Below, piece by piece: positions 51,426 to 59,984 of a stretch of DNA of 64,000 bases. The notes beneath the pieces were generated by a model that was not told the DNA's origin, searched no databases, and worked only from the letters and a program-made list of their open reading frames with translations. The position numbers and the translations under genes are program-made. Each line of letters begins with the position of its first letter. Within the stretch, counting starts at the first letter, position 1. The DNA lies in NCBI RefSeq assembly GCF_009749385.1, contig NZ_WBIN01000012.1, forward strand, positions 124,001 through 188,000, in the 5' to 3' direction. The DNA is from Agromyces allii. GTDB lineage: Bacteria > Actinomycetota > Actinomycetes > Actinomycetales > Microbacteriaceae.

Positions 51426-51514
51426 GCGCCGACTCTAGTCGCGCCGAACCCCTGTTCGGCAGCCTGCGAGCGCCGTGCGTCCGCCTGTCGAGTTCTTGCG
51501 CGACCTGCCGTAGC

Positions 51515-52531
51515 ATGGCGCTCATGTCGAGGAGGCTGGCGGATGTCGCGCGCAAGGTCGGTGTCAGCGAGGCCACGGTCAGCCGGGTCCTGAACGGAAA
51601 GCCCGGCGTCTCGGCGTCGACGAGGGACGCGGTGCTCACCGCGCTCGACGTGCTCGGGTACGAGCGGCCGACGAAGCTGCGCGGCGAGCGCGCCAGGCTC
51701 GTGGGGCTCGTGATGCCCGAGCTCCAGAACCCGATCTTCCCCGCGCTCGCCGAGTCGATCGGCGGCGGGCTCGCGCAGAACGGGTACACGCCCGTGCTCT
51801 GCATCCAGACGGCCGGCGGCATCTCCGAGACCGACTACGTCGAGCTGCTGCTGCACCAGCAGGTCTCGGGCGTGATCTTCGCGGGCGGCGCGTACGCGCA
51901 GGCCGACGCGAACCACGAGCACTACGAGCGCCTGCGGGAGCTGAAGCTGCCGACCGTGCTCGTGAACGCGCCCGTCGACGGCATCGGGTTCGCGACGGTG
52001 TCGTGCGACGACGTCACGTCGATGGAGCAGGCCTTCGGGCACCTGCTGCAGCTCGGGCACGAGCGCATCGGCATCCTGCTCGGGCCGCGCGACCACATCC
52101 CCTCGCGGCGCAAGCACGAGGCGGCGGTGCGCATGGCCGAACGGCACGGCGTCGAACTCGGCGAGGATCGCGTCGTGCACTCGCTGTACTCGCTCGAGTC
52201 TGGGCAGACCGCCGCGACGAAGCTCATCGCCGCGGGCGTCACGGGCATCATCTGCGCGAGCGACCCGATGGCGCTCGGCGCCATCCGCGCCGTGCGTCGT
52301 GCCGGGCTGCGCGTGCCCGACGACGTGTCGGTCATCGGCTACGACGACTCGGCGCTCATGAACTGCACCGAGCCGCCGCTGACCACGGTGCGCCAGCCGA
52401 TCGAGGCCATGGGCAAGATGATCATCGAGCTGCTCATGCGCCAGATGTCGAGCGAGCGCAGCATCGGCGACGAGGTGTTCTTCGCGCCCGAGCTCGTGGT
52501 GCGCGCCTCGACGGCGCCGGTTCCGCGCTGA
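51515..52531 (+). CDS. LacI-family repressor of the alpha-glucoside operon
   Basis: A 338-residue regulator (335 if the ATG at 51524 is used). The N-terminal helix-turn-helix is RLADVARKVGVSEATVSRVL, then the hinge and a periplasmic-binding-protein-like ligand domain (GLVMPELQNPIFPALAESIG, ICASDPMALGAIRAVRRAGL, VSVIGYDDSALMNCTEPPLT). It lies just upstream of the GH13 and importer genes and probably represses them until maltose-type sugars appear. Confidence 0.93.
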   Translation: MALMSRRLADVARKVGVSEATVSRVLNGKPGVSASTRDAVLTALDVLGYERPTKLRGERARLVGLVMPELQNPIFPALAESIGGGLAQNGYTPVLCIQTAGGISETDYVELLLHQQVSGVIFAGGAYAQADANHEHYERLRELKLPTVLVNAPVDGIGFATVSCDDVTSMEQAFGHLLQLGHERIGILLGPRDHIPSRRKHEAAVRMAERHGVELGEDRVVHSLYSLESGQTAATKLIAAGVTGIICASDPMALGAIRAVRRAGLRVPDDVSVIGYDDSALMNCTEPPLTTVRQPIEAMGKMIIELLMRQMSSERSIGDEVFFAPELVVRASTAPVPR

Positions 52532-52546
52532 CGTGCCCCGGCCCTC

Positions 52547-52567
52547 GCTTGCGCGGAATTCGCAAGC
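52547..52567. promoter_or_regulatory. putative LacI-type operator
   Basis: GCTTGCG (52547-52553) and CGCAAGC (52561-52567) are inverted 7-mers around CGGAATT. Further CGCAA half-sites follow at about 52574, 52583 and 52593. TTGCGCAA-like palindromes are usual operators of MalR/AglR-type regulators in actinobacteria. Confidence 0.6.
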
Positions 52568-52621
52568 CTGATCCGCAATTTCACGCAAGCCGTCGCAAAT
52601 TTCTGCCGGATTGTTGAATAG

Positions 52622-52650
52622 TTGCATCATTCTGTTGCCTTCAATACCTT
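52622..52650 (+). promoter_or_regulatory. putative promoter of the alpha-glucoside operon
   Basis: TTGCAT (-35-like) and TACCTT (-10-like) are separated by 17 bp in a locally AT-rich stretch, about 80 bases before the GH13 start and just downstream of the operator-like repeats. Confidence 0.45.
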
Positions 52651-52730
52651 GACGGACATCGACGCCGTCGTCTCCCGCTGACGCGGCGCCCGGCGCATCG
52701 ACGCCCCCCGCTCGCAGAGGAGACCACCGC

Positions 52731-54440
52731 GTGACCACGCCACTCACCACCATCGGCTCGGCGGCCCCTGCCCTGCCGACCGAGGACGCGCTGTGGTGGC
52801 GCAGCGCCGTGATCTACCAGGTCTACGTGCGCAGCTTCGCGGACTCCGACGGCGACGGCACGGGCGACCTCCGCGGCGTGCGCAGCCGTCTCGGCTACCT
52901 CAAGGAGCTCGGCGTCGACGCGCTCTGGTTCAACCCCTGGTACCCGTCGCCCCTCGCCGACGGCGGCTACGACGTGAGCGACTACCGCGACATCCACCCG
53001 ACCTTCGGCACGCTCGAGGACGCGGAGCTGCTCATCAGCGAGGCGCTCGCCCTCGGCATCCGCACGATCATCGACATCGTCCCGAACCACGTCTCGAGCG
53101 AGCACGAGTGGTTCCAGGCCGCGCTCGCCGCGGCGCCGGGCAGCCCTGAGCGCGAGCGCTTCTGGTTCCACCCCGGCAAGGGCGAGCACGGCGACGAGAT
53201 GCCCACGAACTGGACCTCGAACTTCCAGGGCGACACGTGGACCCGCACCACCAACCCCGACGGCACGCCGGGGGAGTGGTACCTGCACCTGTTCACGCCC
53301 GAGCAGCCCGACCTCAACTGGAACCACCCCGACGTGCGCGCCGAGCACGAGGACGTGCTGCGGTTCTGGTTCGATCGCGGCGTCGCCGGCGTGCGCATCG
53401 ACTCCGCGGGCCTGCTCATCAAGGACCCGACGCTGCCGGAGGTGCCCGCGCAGGTCGAGCCCGGCGGCCACCCGACCGAGGATCGCGACGAGGTGCACGA
53501 CGTCTACCGCGCGTGGCGCCGCATCGCCGACTCCTACGAGGGCACCCGCGTGCTCGTCGGCGAGGTCTGGGTTCCGGATGCCGCCCGCTTCGCGGCCTAC
53601 CTCCGGCCCGACGAGATGCACACCGCCTTCAACTTCGACTTCATGACGCGTCCGTGGCAGGCCGACGAGCTGCGCGCCTCGATCGACCTCATGCTCGCGG
53701 CGCACGCCCCCGTGGGTGCTCCGAGCACCTGGGTGCTCTCGAACCACGACGTGACCAGGCCGGTCACCCGGTACGGCCGCGAGGACTCGAGCTTCGCCTT
53801 CGCGAAGAAGCGGTTCGGCACCCCGACCGACACCGAGCTGGGCCGACGCCGCGCTCGCGCCGCTGCACTGCTCACCGCAGCCCTGCCCGGCTCGCTCTAC
53901 CTCTACCAGGGCGACGAGCTCGGCCTGCCCGAGGTCGAGCTGCCTCGTGAGGTGCTCGAGGATCCGATGCACTTCCGGTCCGGCGGGGTCGACCCCGGGC
54001 GGGACGGATGCCGCGTGCCCCTGCCCTGGCGCGGCGCCGCGTCGCCCTTCGGGTTCAGCCCGGACAGCGGCCGCGACGCGCGCGGCCAGGCCGGCGCGGT
54101 CGGCACCCCGACGGCCCCCTGGCTGCCGCAGCCCGCGGACTGGGCCGAGCTCACCGTGCAGGCGCAGGAGGCCGACCCCGGCTCGATGCTCTGGCTGTAC
54201 CGGCAGGCGCTGCGCATCCGCAAGCGCGAGCACTCGCTCGGCGACGGCCCGATGACCTGGCTCCCGAGCGCGCCGGGCGTGCTCGCCTTCAGTCGCGGCG
54301 ACGACGTCGTGAGCGTCACGAATCTCGGCACCGACCCGATCGCCCTGCCCGACCACGACCGCATCCTCCTCAGCAGCGCGCCGCTCGTCGGCGGGCTGCT
54401 GCCCCCTGACTCCACGGCCTGGCTGCACCGGAACGCCTGA
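52731..54440 (+). CDS. GH13 alpha-glucosidase
   Basis: A 569-residue cytoplasmic alpha-amylase-family enzyme that hydrolyses alpha-glucosidic bonds in imported maltose-like sugars. Region I is IIDIVPNHVS. The nucleophile is Asp224 in GVRIDSAG, the acid/base Glu278 in LVGEVW, and the transition-state Asp340 is in SNHDVT. The start DALWWRSAVIYQVYVRSFAD is typical of oligo-1,6-/alpha-glucosidases. The GTG start has GAGGAG 9 bases upstream. It is the first gene of the operon after the LacI gene. Confidence 0.95.
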   Translation: MTTPLTTIGSAAPALPTEDALWWRSAVIYQVYVRSFADSDGDGTGDLRGVRSRLGYLKELGVDALWFNPWYPSPLADGGYDVSDYRDIHPTFGTLEDAELLISEALALGIRTIIDIVPNHVSSEHEWFQAALAAAPGSPERERFWFHPGKGEHGDEMPTNWTSNFQGDTWTRTTNPDGTPGEWYLHLFTPEQPDLNWNHPDVRAEHEDVLRFWFDRGVAGVRIDSAGLLIKDPTLPEVPAQVEPGGHPTEDRDEVHDVYRAWRRIADSYEGTRVLVGEVWVPDAARFAAYLRPDEMHTAFNFDFMTRPWQADELRASIDLMLAAHAPVGAPSTWVLSNHDVTRPVTRYGREDSSFAFAKKRFGTPTDTELGRRRARAAALLTAALPGSLYLYQGDELGLPEVELPREVLEDPMHFRSGGVDPGRDGCRVPLPWRGAASPFGFSPDSGRDARGQAGAVGTPTAPWLPQPADWAELTVQAQEADPGSMLWLYRQALRIRKREHSLGDGPMTWLPSAPGVLAFSRGDDVVSVTNLGTDPIALPDHDRILLSSAPLVGGLLPPDSTAWLHRNA

Positions 54441-54532
54441 CCGTCGAGGCCGCTGCCGACTCCATCCGCACCACCGGCACCCTGCGGCATCCCTCACCAC
54501 ACCGCATCACACAGCACCGAAAGGACTGGACA

Positions 54533-55894
54533 ATGAAGTCACCGAGAACAGTCGTGATCGCCGGCATCGCCGCGCTCGCGATGGTGGGCTCGCTCGCCGC
54601 CTGCTCGCAGAGCAGCGGAAGCGAGGACGGCAAGCTCGAGCTCCGAGTCGCCACCTTCCCGCCCGGCGCCGACCAGGCGGCCTACGACGCCTTCGCCGAG
54701 CAGGAGAAGCAGTTCGAGAAGGCCAACCCCGACATCGACGTCGTCGGCCTCGAATACGAGTGGACCGCCCCGACGTTCGCCGCACAGCTCGCGGGCGGCA
54801 GCCTGCCCGACGTCTTCACGGTGCCGTTCACCGACTCGAAGACGCTCCTCGAGAACGGCCAGCTCATGGACGTCACGAAGGAGATCGACGACCTCGGCTA
54901 CTCCGACAAGTTCAACCCGATCATCCTGAACGAGGTCACGGGCAGCGACGGCGAGCTCTACGGCTTCCCGCGCCAGGCGTACGCCAACGGCCTGCACTAC
55001 AACCGCGCCCTGTTCGAGCAGGCCGGCCTCGACCCCGACTCCCCGCCGACCACGTGGGACGAGGTGCGAGCGGACGCCAAGATCATCGCGGAGAAGACCG
55101 GCAAGGCCGGTTACGCCACCATGGCCGCCGGCAACACGGGCGGCTGGCAGCTCTCGGTCCAGGCCGATTCGCGTGGCGCGTCGCTCCAGACCGACAACGG
55201 CGACGGCACCTACACGTCGACGATCGACAACGACGCCACGAAGTCGACCCTCGAGTTCCTGCACGACCTCCGCTGGGAGGACGACGCGATGGGCTCGACC
55301 TTCGACCTCGACTGGGGCACCATCAACCAGGAGTTCGCGGCCGGCAACATCGGCATGTACACGTCGGGCTCCGACGTCTACACCGCCCTCGTGCGCGACT
55401 TCGGCATGGCGCCCGACAACTACGGCCTCACGGTCATCCCGACCGAGGACGGCGGCGGAGTGCTCGGCGGCGGCGACATCGCCGTCATGCCTCCCACGCT
55501 CGACGCCGACACCAAGGCCGCCGCGGTCAAGTGGATCGACTGGTACTACATGCAGAAGCTCCTGAACGAGGACGCCGCCGTCACCGACGCGAAGGCGCTC
55601 GCCGCCTCCGACCAGGCCGTCGGAACCCCCGTGCTGCCGGTGCTCGACAAGGACACCTGGGACCAGCAGCAGGAATGGATCGCGCCCTACGTCAACGTGC
55701 CGCAGGACCAGATGACCGGCTTCTTCGACGGCATCTTCGAGCAGACGCCCGTCGGTGAGTTCAAGGGCCAGACCCAGCCGATCTACGCCCTGATGGACAA
55801 CCTCGTGCAGGCCGTCCTGACCGACCAGAACGCCGACATCGACGCGCTGCTCACGCAGGTCGACGTCGACGCGCAGGCCCTGCTCGACCAGTAA
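54533..55894 (+). CDS. alpha-glucoside ABC transporter binding lipoprotein
   Basis: A 453-residue family 1 solute-binding lipoprotein. The signal peptide ends in a lipobox with Cys24 (MVGSLAACSQSS). Family features include LPDVFTVPFTDSKTLLENGQ, YGFPRQAYANGLHYNRALFE and QEFAAGNIGMYTSGSD. AAGGA lies ahead of the ATG. It is 92 bases after the GH13 gene. The ligand is likely maltose, trehalose or another alpha-glucoside from operon context. Confidence 0.93.
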   Translation: MKSPRTVVIAGIAALAMVGSLAACSQSSGSEDGKLELRVATFPPGADQAAYDAFAEQEKQFEKANPDIDVVGLEYEWTAPTFAAQLAGGSLPDVFTVPFTDSKTLLENGQLMDVTKEIDDLGYSDKFNPIILNEVTGSDGELYGFPRQAYANGLHYNRALFEQAGLDPDSPPTTWDEVRADAKIIAEKTGKAGYATMAAGNTGGWQLSVQADSRGASLQTDNGDGTYTSTIDNDATKSTLEFLHDLRWEDDAMGSTFDLDWGTINQEFAAGNIGMYTSGSDVYTALVRDFGMAPDNYGLTVIPTEDGGGVLGGGDIAVMPPTLDADTKAAAVKWIDWYYMQKLLNEDAAVTDAKALAASDQAVGTPVLPVLDKDTWDQQQEWIAPYVNVPQDQMTGFFDGIFEQTPVGEFKGQTQPIYALMDNLVQAVLTDQNADIDALLTQVDVDAQALLDQ

Positions 55895-55907
55895 CGGACG
55901 AGCGGAT

Positions 55908-55993
55908 GCCGCGGGGCGGCCCCCGACGCCCCGCGGCCTCGAGCCGCACCCCGCGCTCCTCGACCGGCGTTCCCCTCGCCGGTCGAGGAGCGC
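55908..55993. promoter_or_regulatory. two successive intercistronic hairpins after binding-protein gene
   Basis: The first stem is GCCGCGGGGC (55908-55917) / GCCCCGCGGC (55928-55937). The second is a perfect 17-bp stem, GCGCTCCTCGACCGGCG (55953-55969) / CGCCGGTCGAGGAGCGC (55977-55993). They sit between the binding-protein and permease genes, where hairpins often favour the 5' cistron. The second is similar to the REP-like segment in ligD. Confidence 0.6.
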
Positions 55994-56039
55994 AGCGTCC
56001 CGAGATCCACGTCACGACCGCCCACCAGAAGGATCACCG

Positions 56040-57023
56040 ATGACCCTCACCGCGAAACCTGCGGCGGCCACCCCGCCCGCCGACGAGCCAGGGCCGCCCG
56101 CGGCATCCGCTCGCCCGAAGCGCGCCCGTCGCAGCCCGCTGACCTGGATCCGCGGCGGCGGCGCGTGGAACCTCGCGTTCCTCGCCCCGATGCTCATCGT
56201 CTTCGGCGTCTTCAGCTGGGGTCCGATCGTGCAGTCCGTGGTCATGAGCTTCCAGAAGACCAACCTCGTCAGCCCGCCCGTCTGGGTCGGACTCGACAAC
56301 TTCGCGCGTGTGCTGAGCGACCCGAACCTGAGCACCGCGGTGCTCAACACCATGTACTTCGCCGGCCTCGCGCTGCTCTTCGGCTTCCCGCTGCCGATCA
56401 TCATGGCCGTGCTCATGAGCGAGGTGAAGCGCGGCAAGGGCCTCTACAGCGCCCTCGCCTACCTGCCGGTCGTCGTGCCGCCCGTCGTGGCCGTGCTGCT
56501 GTGGAAGGTCTTCTACAACGCGAGCCCCGACGGCGTGTTCAACACGATCCTCGGCTTCTTCGGCATCCCGCCGCAGCCGTGGCTCCAGTCCTCGGCGACC
56601 GCGATGCCCTCGCTCGTCATCGAGGCGACCTGGGCCGCCGCAGGCGGATCGATCATCATCTACCTCGCCGCGCTCATCGCCGTTCCGCCGGAGCTCTACG
56701 ACGCCGCCGAGGTCGACGGTGCGGGCATCTGGCGCAAGATCTGGCACGTCACGCTGCCGCAGCTGCGCGGCATCCTCTTCATCATGCTGATCCTGCAGGT
56801 CATCGGCACCGCGCAGGTCTTCCTCGAGCCGTACCTCTTCACCGGGGGCGGGCCGAACAACGCCACCCTCACCGTGCTCCTGCTCATCTATCGCTACGCC
56901 TTCCAGAACAGCCTCGGCGGCGCGTACGGCGAGGCCACCGCCCTCAGCCTCATGCTCGCGATCTTCCTCGGCCTGCTGAGCTGGCTCTACTTCAAGCTGA
57001 CCGACCGTTGGAGCACGAATTGA
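56040..57023 (+). CDS. alpha-glucoside ABC transporter permease, MalF-type
   Basis: A 327-residue permease with a Pro/Ala/Arg-rich N-terminal tail, six helices and an EAA loop ELYDAAEVDGAGIWRKIWHV near residue 219. AAGGA is 7 bases before the ATG. It overlaps the next gene by 4 bp (TTGA). Confidence 0.93.
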   Translation: MTLTAKPAAATPPADEPGPPAASARPKRARRSPLTWIRGGGAWNLAFLAPMLIVFGVFSWGPIVQSVVMSFQKTNLVSPPVWVGLDNFARVLSDPNLSTAVLNTMYFAGLALLFGFPLPIIMAVLMSEVKRGKGLYSALAYLPVVVPPVVAVLLWKVFYNASPDGVFNTILGFFGIPPQPWLQSSATAMPSLVIEATWAAAGGSIIIYLAALIAVPPELYDAAEVDGAGIWRKIWHVTLPQLRGILFIMLILQVIGTAQVFLEPYLFTGGGPNNATLTVLLLIYRYAFQNSLGGAYGEATALSLMLAIFLGLLSWLYFKLTDRWSTN

Positions 57024-58006
57024 CCACCCCGGGAACGACCGCCCCCGCCACGACGCCCGTGTCGGGCCGGCTGCGCGCACAGCTCTCGGGCCTCGTGCGT
57101 CGACGCGAGAAGGACGCCGGCGACGACGGTGTCGACCGCGGCATCCTGAGCGATCACGACCGCAAGCGCGGTGGCGTCCGCGTCTCGATGTCGACCGTGC
57201 ACGTGATCCTCTTCGTGGGACTCGTGATCGCCGGCCTCGGCCCGCTGCTCTGGCTCGCGAAGGCGGCGATCACGCCGACGCAGGACACCCTGAGCCAGCC
57301 GTTCGCCCTGTGGCCGAACGGCATGGACTGGGAGAACCTGTCGGCCGCGTGGAACGACATCCACATCGACCGCTACTTCTTCAACACCCTCGTCGTCGCG
57401 GCCGGCTCGTGGTTCTTCCAGGTGTTCATCGCGACCACCGCCGGCTATGCGCTCAGCGTGCTGCGGCCGAAGTACGCGCCGATCCTGAACGCGCTCGTGC
57501 TCGCGACGCTGTTCATCCCGGCCGTCGTGCTGCTCGTGCCGCTCTACCTCACGATCCTGCACCCGCCCGTCATCGGCGTCTCGATGCTGAACACCTATTG
57601 GGCGGTCTGGCTGCCCGCCGCCGCGAACGCGTTCAACATCCTGCTCATGAAGCGGTTCTTCGACTCGCTGCCGCGCGAGGTGTTCGAGGCGGCCCGCACC
57701 GACGGGGCCGGGCCGTTGCGCGTCTTCTGGTCGATCGTGCTGCCCATGTCGAAGCCCATCATCGGCGTCGTCTCGGTCTTCGCCGTGATCGCCGCGTGGA
57801 AGGACTTCCTCTGGCCGCTGCTCGTCCTGCCCGACCCCGCCGTACAGCCGCTGTCGGTGCGCCTGCCGGCCGTGCAGTCGCAGACCGAGCTCGACGTGTT
57901 CCTCGCGGCGCTCGCGATCTCGACGCTGATCCCCGTCGTGCTGTTCCTCGTCTTCCAGCGGCTGTTCCTGCGCGGCGCCGGCCTCGGCGGTGCGGTGAAG
58001 GGGTGA
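57020..58006 (+). CDS. alpha-glucoside ABC transporter permease, MalG-type
   Basis: A 328-residue permease. The TTG start at 57020 overlaps the previous stop (TTGA) and has GGAG 6 bases upstream. A long charged N-terminal tail (about 60 residues) precedes six helices. The EAA loop is EVFEAARTDGAGPLRVFWSI and the C terminus LGGAVKG is typical. As in the first importer, no ATPase gene follows. Confidence 0.92.
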   Translation: MTTPGTTAPATTPVSGRLRAQLSGLVRRREKDAGDDGVDRGILSDHDRKRGGVRVSMSTVHVILFVGLVIAGLGPLLWLAKAAITPTQDTLSQPFALWPNGMDWENLSAAWNDIHIDRYFFNTLVVAAGSWFFQVFIATTAGYALSVLRPKYAPILNALVLATLFIPAVVLLVPLYLTILHPPVIGVSMLNTYWAVWLPAAANAFNILLMKRFFDSLPREVFEAARTDGAGPLRVFWSIVLPMSKPIIGVVSVFAVIAAWKDFLWPLLVLPDPAVQPLSVRLPAVQSQTELDVFLAALAISTLIPVVLFLVFQRLFLRGAGLGGAVKG

Positions 58007-58075
58007 GCGGATGCCGCGGGCGGGCCACGCGGCCACGACTGCCGGATGTCGCAGGGCGGGCGTAGGCTGCCCGGC

Positions 58076-58474
58076 GTGGAGCATCCTCAGGTCGTCGACC
58101 CGCGGCATCCCCTCGTCGAACGCGTCCGGAGCCTGTGCCTCGTGCTGCCCGAGGCCGTCGAGGTCGAGGCGTGGGGCCGCCCGACGTTCCGCGCCGCCAA
58201 GCCGATCTTCACGTACGTCGGCGCGAGCATGGATCGCCCCCTCTCGATCGTCGTGAAGACCGACCCCGAGGAGCATCGCGCCCTCGTGCAAGACGACCGC
58301 TTCTACGGCGTGCCCTACTTCGACCGCAACCACTGGGTCGGCACCGACCTCGACGCGACCGGTACCGATTGGCAGCTGCTGGCGGAGCTCATCGAGACCT
58401 CGTACCGCCAGGTCGCGCTGAAACGCCAGCTCGCGGCGCTCGATTCACCGGGCGCCGCTGAGCGCTCGCTGTGA
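58076..58474 (+). CDS. MmcQ/YjbR family protein
   Basis: 132 residues with the YjbR double-wing fold (CLVLPEAVEVEAWGRPTFRA, IFTYVGASMD, SIVVKTDPEEHRAL, HWVGTDLDATGTDWQLLAEL). The GTG at 58076 gives a family-like N terminus. Members are presumed DNA-binding, but their role is not established. It stands alone between the sugar operon and the tRNA gene. Confidence 0.85.
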   Translation: MEHPQVVDPRHPLVERVRSLCLVLPEAVEVEAWGRPTFRAAKPIFTYVGASMDRPLSIVVKTDPEEHRALVQDDRFYGVPYFDRNHWVGTDLDATGTDWQLLAELIETSYRQVALKRQLAALDSPGAAERSL

Positions 58475-58497
58475 AAGGCGGTGCGGCCGGCGCTCGA

Positions 58498-58527
58498 TTG
58501 GCGCGAGCACGAAGTGTGGGATAGAGT
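58498..58527 (+). promoter_or_regulatory. putative tRNA promoter
   Basis: TTGGCG and TAGAGT hexamers are separated by 18 bp and end 54 bases before the tRNA. Confidence 0.6.
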
Positions 58528-58581
58528 AACGGGGTTGCCTGCTGCTGAACACAGCGCAGAATACGACACAATTGAAGATCT

Positions 58582-58654
58582 GCGCCCGTAGCTCAACGGA
58601 TAGAGCATCTGACTACGGATCAGAAGGTTGGGGGTTCGAATCCCTCCGGGCGCA
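58582..58654 (+). tRNA. tRNA-Arg (anticodon ACG)
   Basis: A 73-base cloverleaf: acceptor GCGCCCG/CGGGCGC with discriminator A, D-stem GCTC/GAGC, anticodon stem TCTGA/TCAGA around the loop CTACGGA (anticodon ACG at 58615-58617), and T-loop TTCGAAT. The 3' CCA is not encoded. It decodes CGN arginine codons after A34-to-inosine editing. Confidence 0.97.
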
Positions 58655-58686
58655 CGTGCATTGCCACAGTACTGGTTGAGACAGTA

Positions 58687-58720
58687 CGAAAAGGCCCCGT
58701 CTTCGGACGGGGCCTTTTCG
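58687..58720 (+). terminator. intrinsic terminator of the tRNA
   Basis: A perfect 15-bp stem CGAAAAGGCCCCGTC / GACGGGGCCTTTTCG with a TTCG loop, followed by CTTTC, 32 bases after the tRNA. Confidence 0.9.
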
Positions 58721-58736
58721 CTTTCCCGGCTGAGTC

Positions 58737-58916
58737 CTACGAGCCGTCGTCGGGGTCGCCGCCCGAGGCGGTGTCGGTCTCCTGGTTCGGATCGTCGGCC
58801 GCGTCGCCGGTCGTCGACCCGTCGCCGAGCTGCTCGGTGTACCGACGGCGTTCCTCGGAGACGTGGGTCGAACCCTCCGATTCGTCGGGCGGGGTGGGGC
58901 GTTCGGTGTCGCTCAT
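58737..58916 (-). CDS. small acidic hypothetical protein
   Basis: 59 residues, Asp/Glu/Ser/Thr-rich and probably disordered (MSDTERPTPPDESEGSTHVS, DDPNQETDTASGGDPDDGS). The ATG is at 58916, without a clear ribosome-binding site. The stop lies next to the tRNA terminator, which may serve both. Function unknown. Confidence 0.5.
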   Translation of the reverse strand: MSDTERPTPPDESEGSTHVSEERRRYTEQLGDGSTTGDAADDPNQETDTASGGDPDDGS

Positions 58917-58989
58917 GCTGCGACCGTACGCCGACCGCGTCCCGACGGCACGGGCTTGACAGGTGCCGCCGTGCGCCGGGCGGCCGTTC

Positions 58990-59823
58990 TCAACCCGGGA
59001 GGCCGACGCGCCGCGCGCTCTCCGCCCAGAACGCGTCGACGAGAGCCGCGTCGTGCTGTTGCGGGTGCGGCCGCCGCGGCGGCCTGCGGGCCTCGTAGTA
59101 CCCTCCTGAGGCCCACGCGGCATCCGGTTCGCCGTCGATCGCCCAGAGCAGCTCGGCCGCGCCGCCGTCGGGCCGCTTCAGCACCCGGGCGAGCGGGCTG
59201 CCGTAGAAGAGCCGCATCGCGCGCGTGCCGGTCTGCCGGCCGAAGTTGGAGGCGACGTCGCCGGGGTGCACGGCGACCGAGGCGATGCCGTCGCGACGAT
59301 GGCGGTCGTGCAGGCCTCTCGTGAAGAGGATGTTCGCGAGCTTCGCGTCGCCGTACGCCTTCAGCGGGTCGTACACGCCGGTCTGGTCGAGGTCGTCGAG
59401 ATCGAGCCGGCCGTACTTGCGGGCCGCGGCGCTCGAGGTCGTGACCACGGTCGCGCCGCTCCGGCCGAGCACGTCGACGAGCAGGTTCGTGAGCAGGAAC
59501 CCGGCATCGTGGTCGACCTGCATCGTGCGCTCGTGGCCGTCGACCGTCACGGCCCGGCTGCCGAAGACGCCGCCCGCGTTGTTCGCCAGCACGTCGATGC
59601 GGTCGGTGCGTTCCCGGATGGCCCGTGCGAGTTCGCGGACGTCGTCGAGCCGTTCGAAGTCCGCGACGAACGCCTCGGCGCCGAGCGGTTCGGCCACCAG
59701 CGCGAGCTTCTCCGCCGACCGCCCGACGAGCAGCAGCCGATCACCGCGTTCGGCCAGCCGCCGGGCGAGCGCGGCGCCGATGCCGTCGGAGGCACCCGTG
59801 ATCACGATCGTGCGTTCGGTCAT
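58990..59823 (-). CDS. SDR-family oxidoreductase
   Basis: 277 residues, NAD(P)-dependent. The cofactor motif is ITGASDGIGAAL, then NNAGGV, the Ser region VTTSSAAA and the catalytic Tyr/Lys in YGDAK. The pattern resembles retinol-dehydrogenase/WW-domain-oxidoreductase-type SDRs (LFTRGLHDRH, VHPGDVASNFGRQTG). The ATG is at 59823. Substrate unknown. Confidence 0.9.
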   Translation of the reverse strand: MTERTIVITGASDGIGAALARRLAERGDRLLLVGRSAEKLALVAEPLGAEAFVADFERLDDVRELARAIRERTDRIDVLANNAGGVFGSRAVTVDGHERTMQVDHDAGFLLTNLLVDVLGRSGATVVTTSSAAARKYGRLDLDDLDQTGVYDPLKAYGDAKLANILFTRGLHDRHRRDGIASVAVHPGDVASNFGRQTGTRAMRLFYGSPLARVLKRPDGGAAELLWAIDGEPDAAWASGGYYEARRPPRRPHPQQHDAALVDAFWAESARRVGLPG

Positions 59824-59900
59824 CTCCGGCCTTTCGGGGTCGCCCGAGAATACTCGACGCCACGGCGCGGTCGGCCCCGTCGAACGGCCCGGGAACGGGT

Positions 59901-59930
59901 GAGGCCCCCGATCCGCAGATCGGGGGCCTC
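59901..59930. terminator. terminator-like hairpin
   Basis: A perfect 12-bp stem GAGGCCCCCGAT / ATCGGGGGCCTC with a 6-base loop, between the TauE/SafE gene and the SDR gene on the minus strand. Confidence 0.75.
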
Positions 59931-59984
59931 ACGTTGATGCGAGCGAGCGGATGCCGCGTCGCGGCGTTCGCGCCTCCGTCGGGG

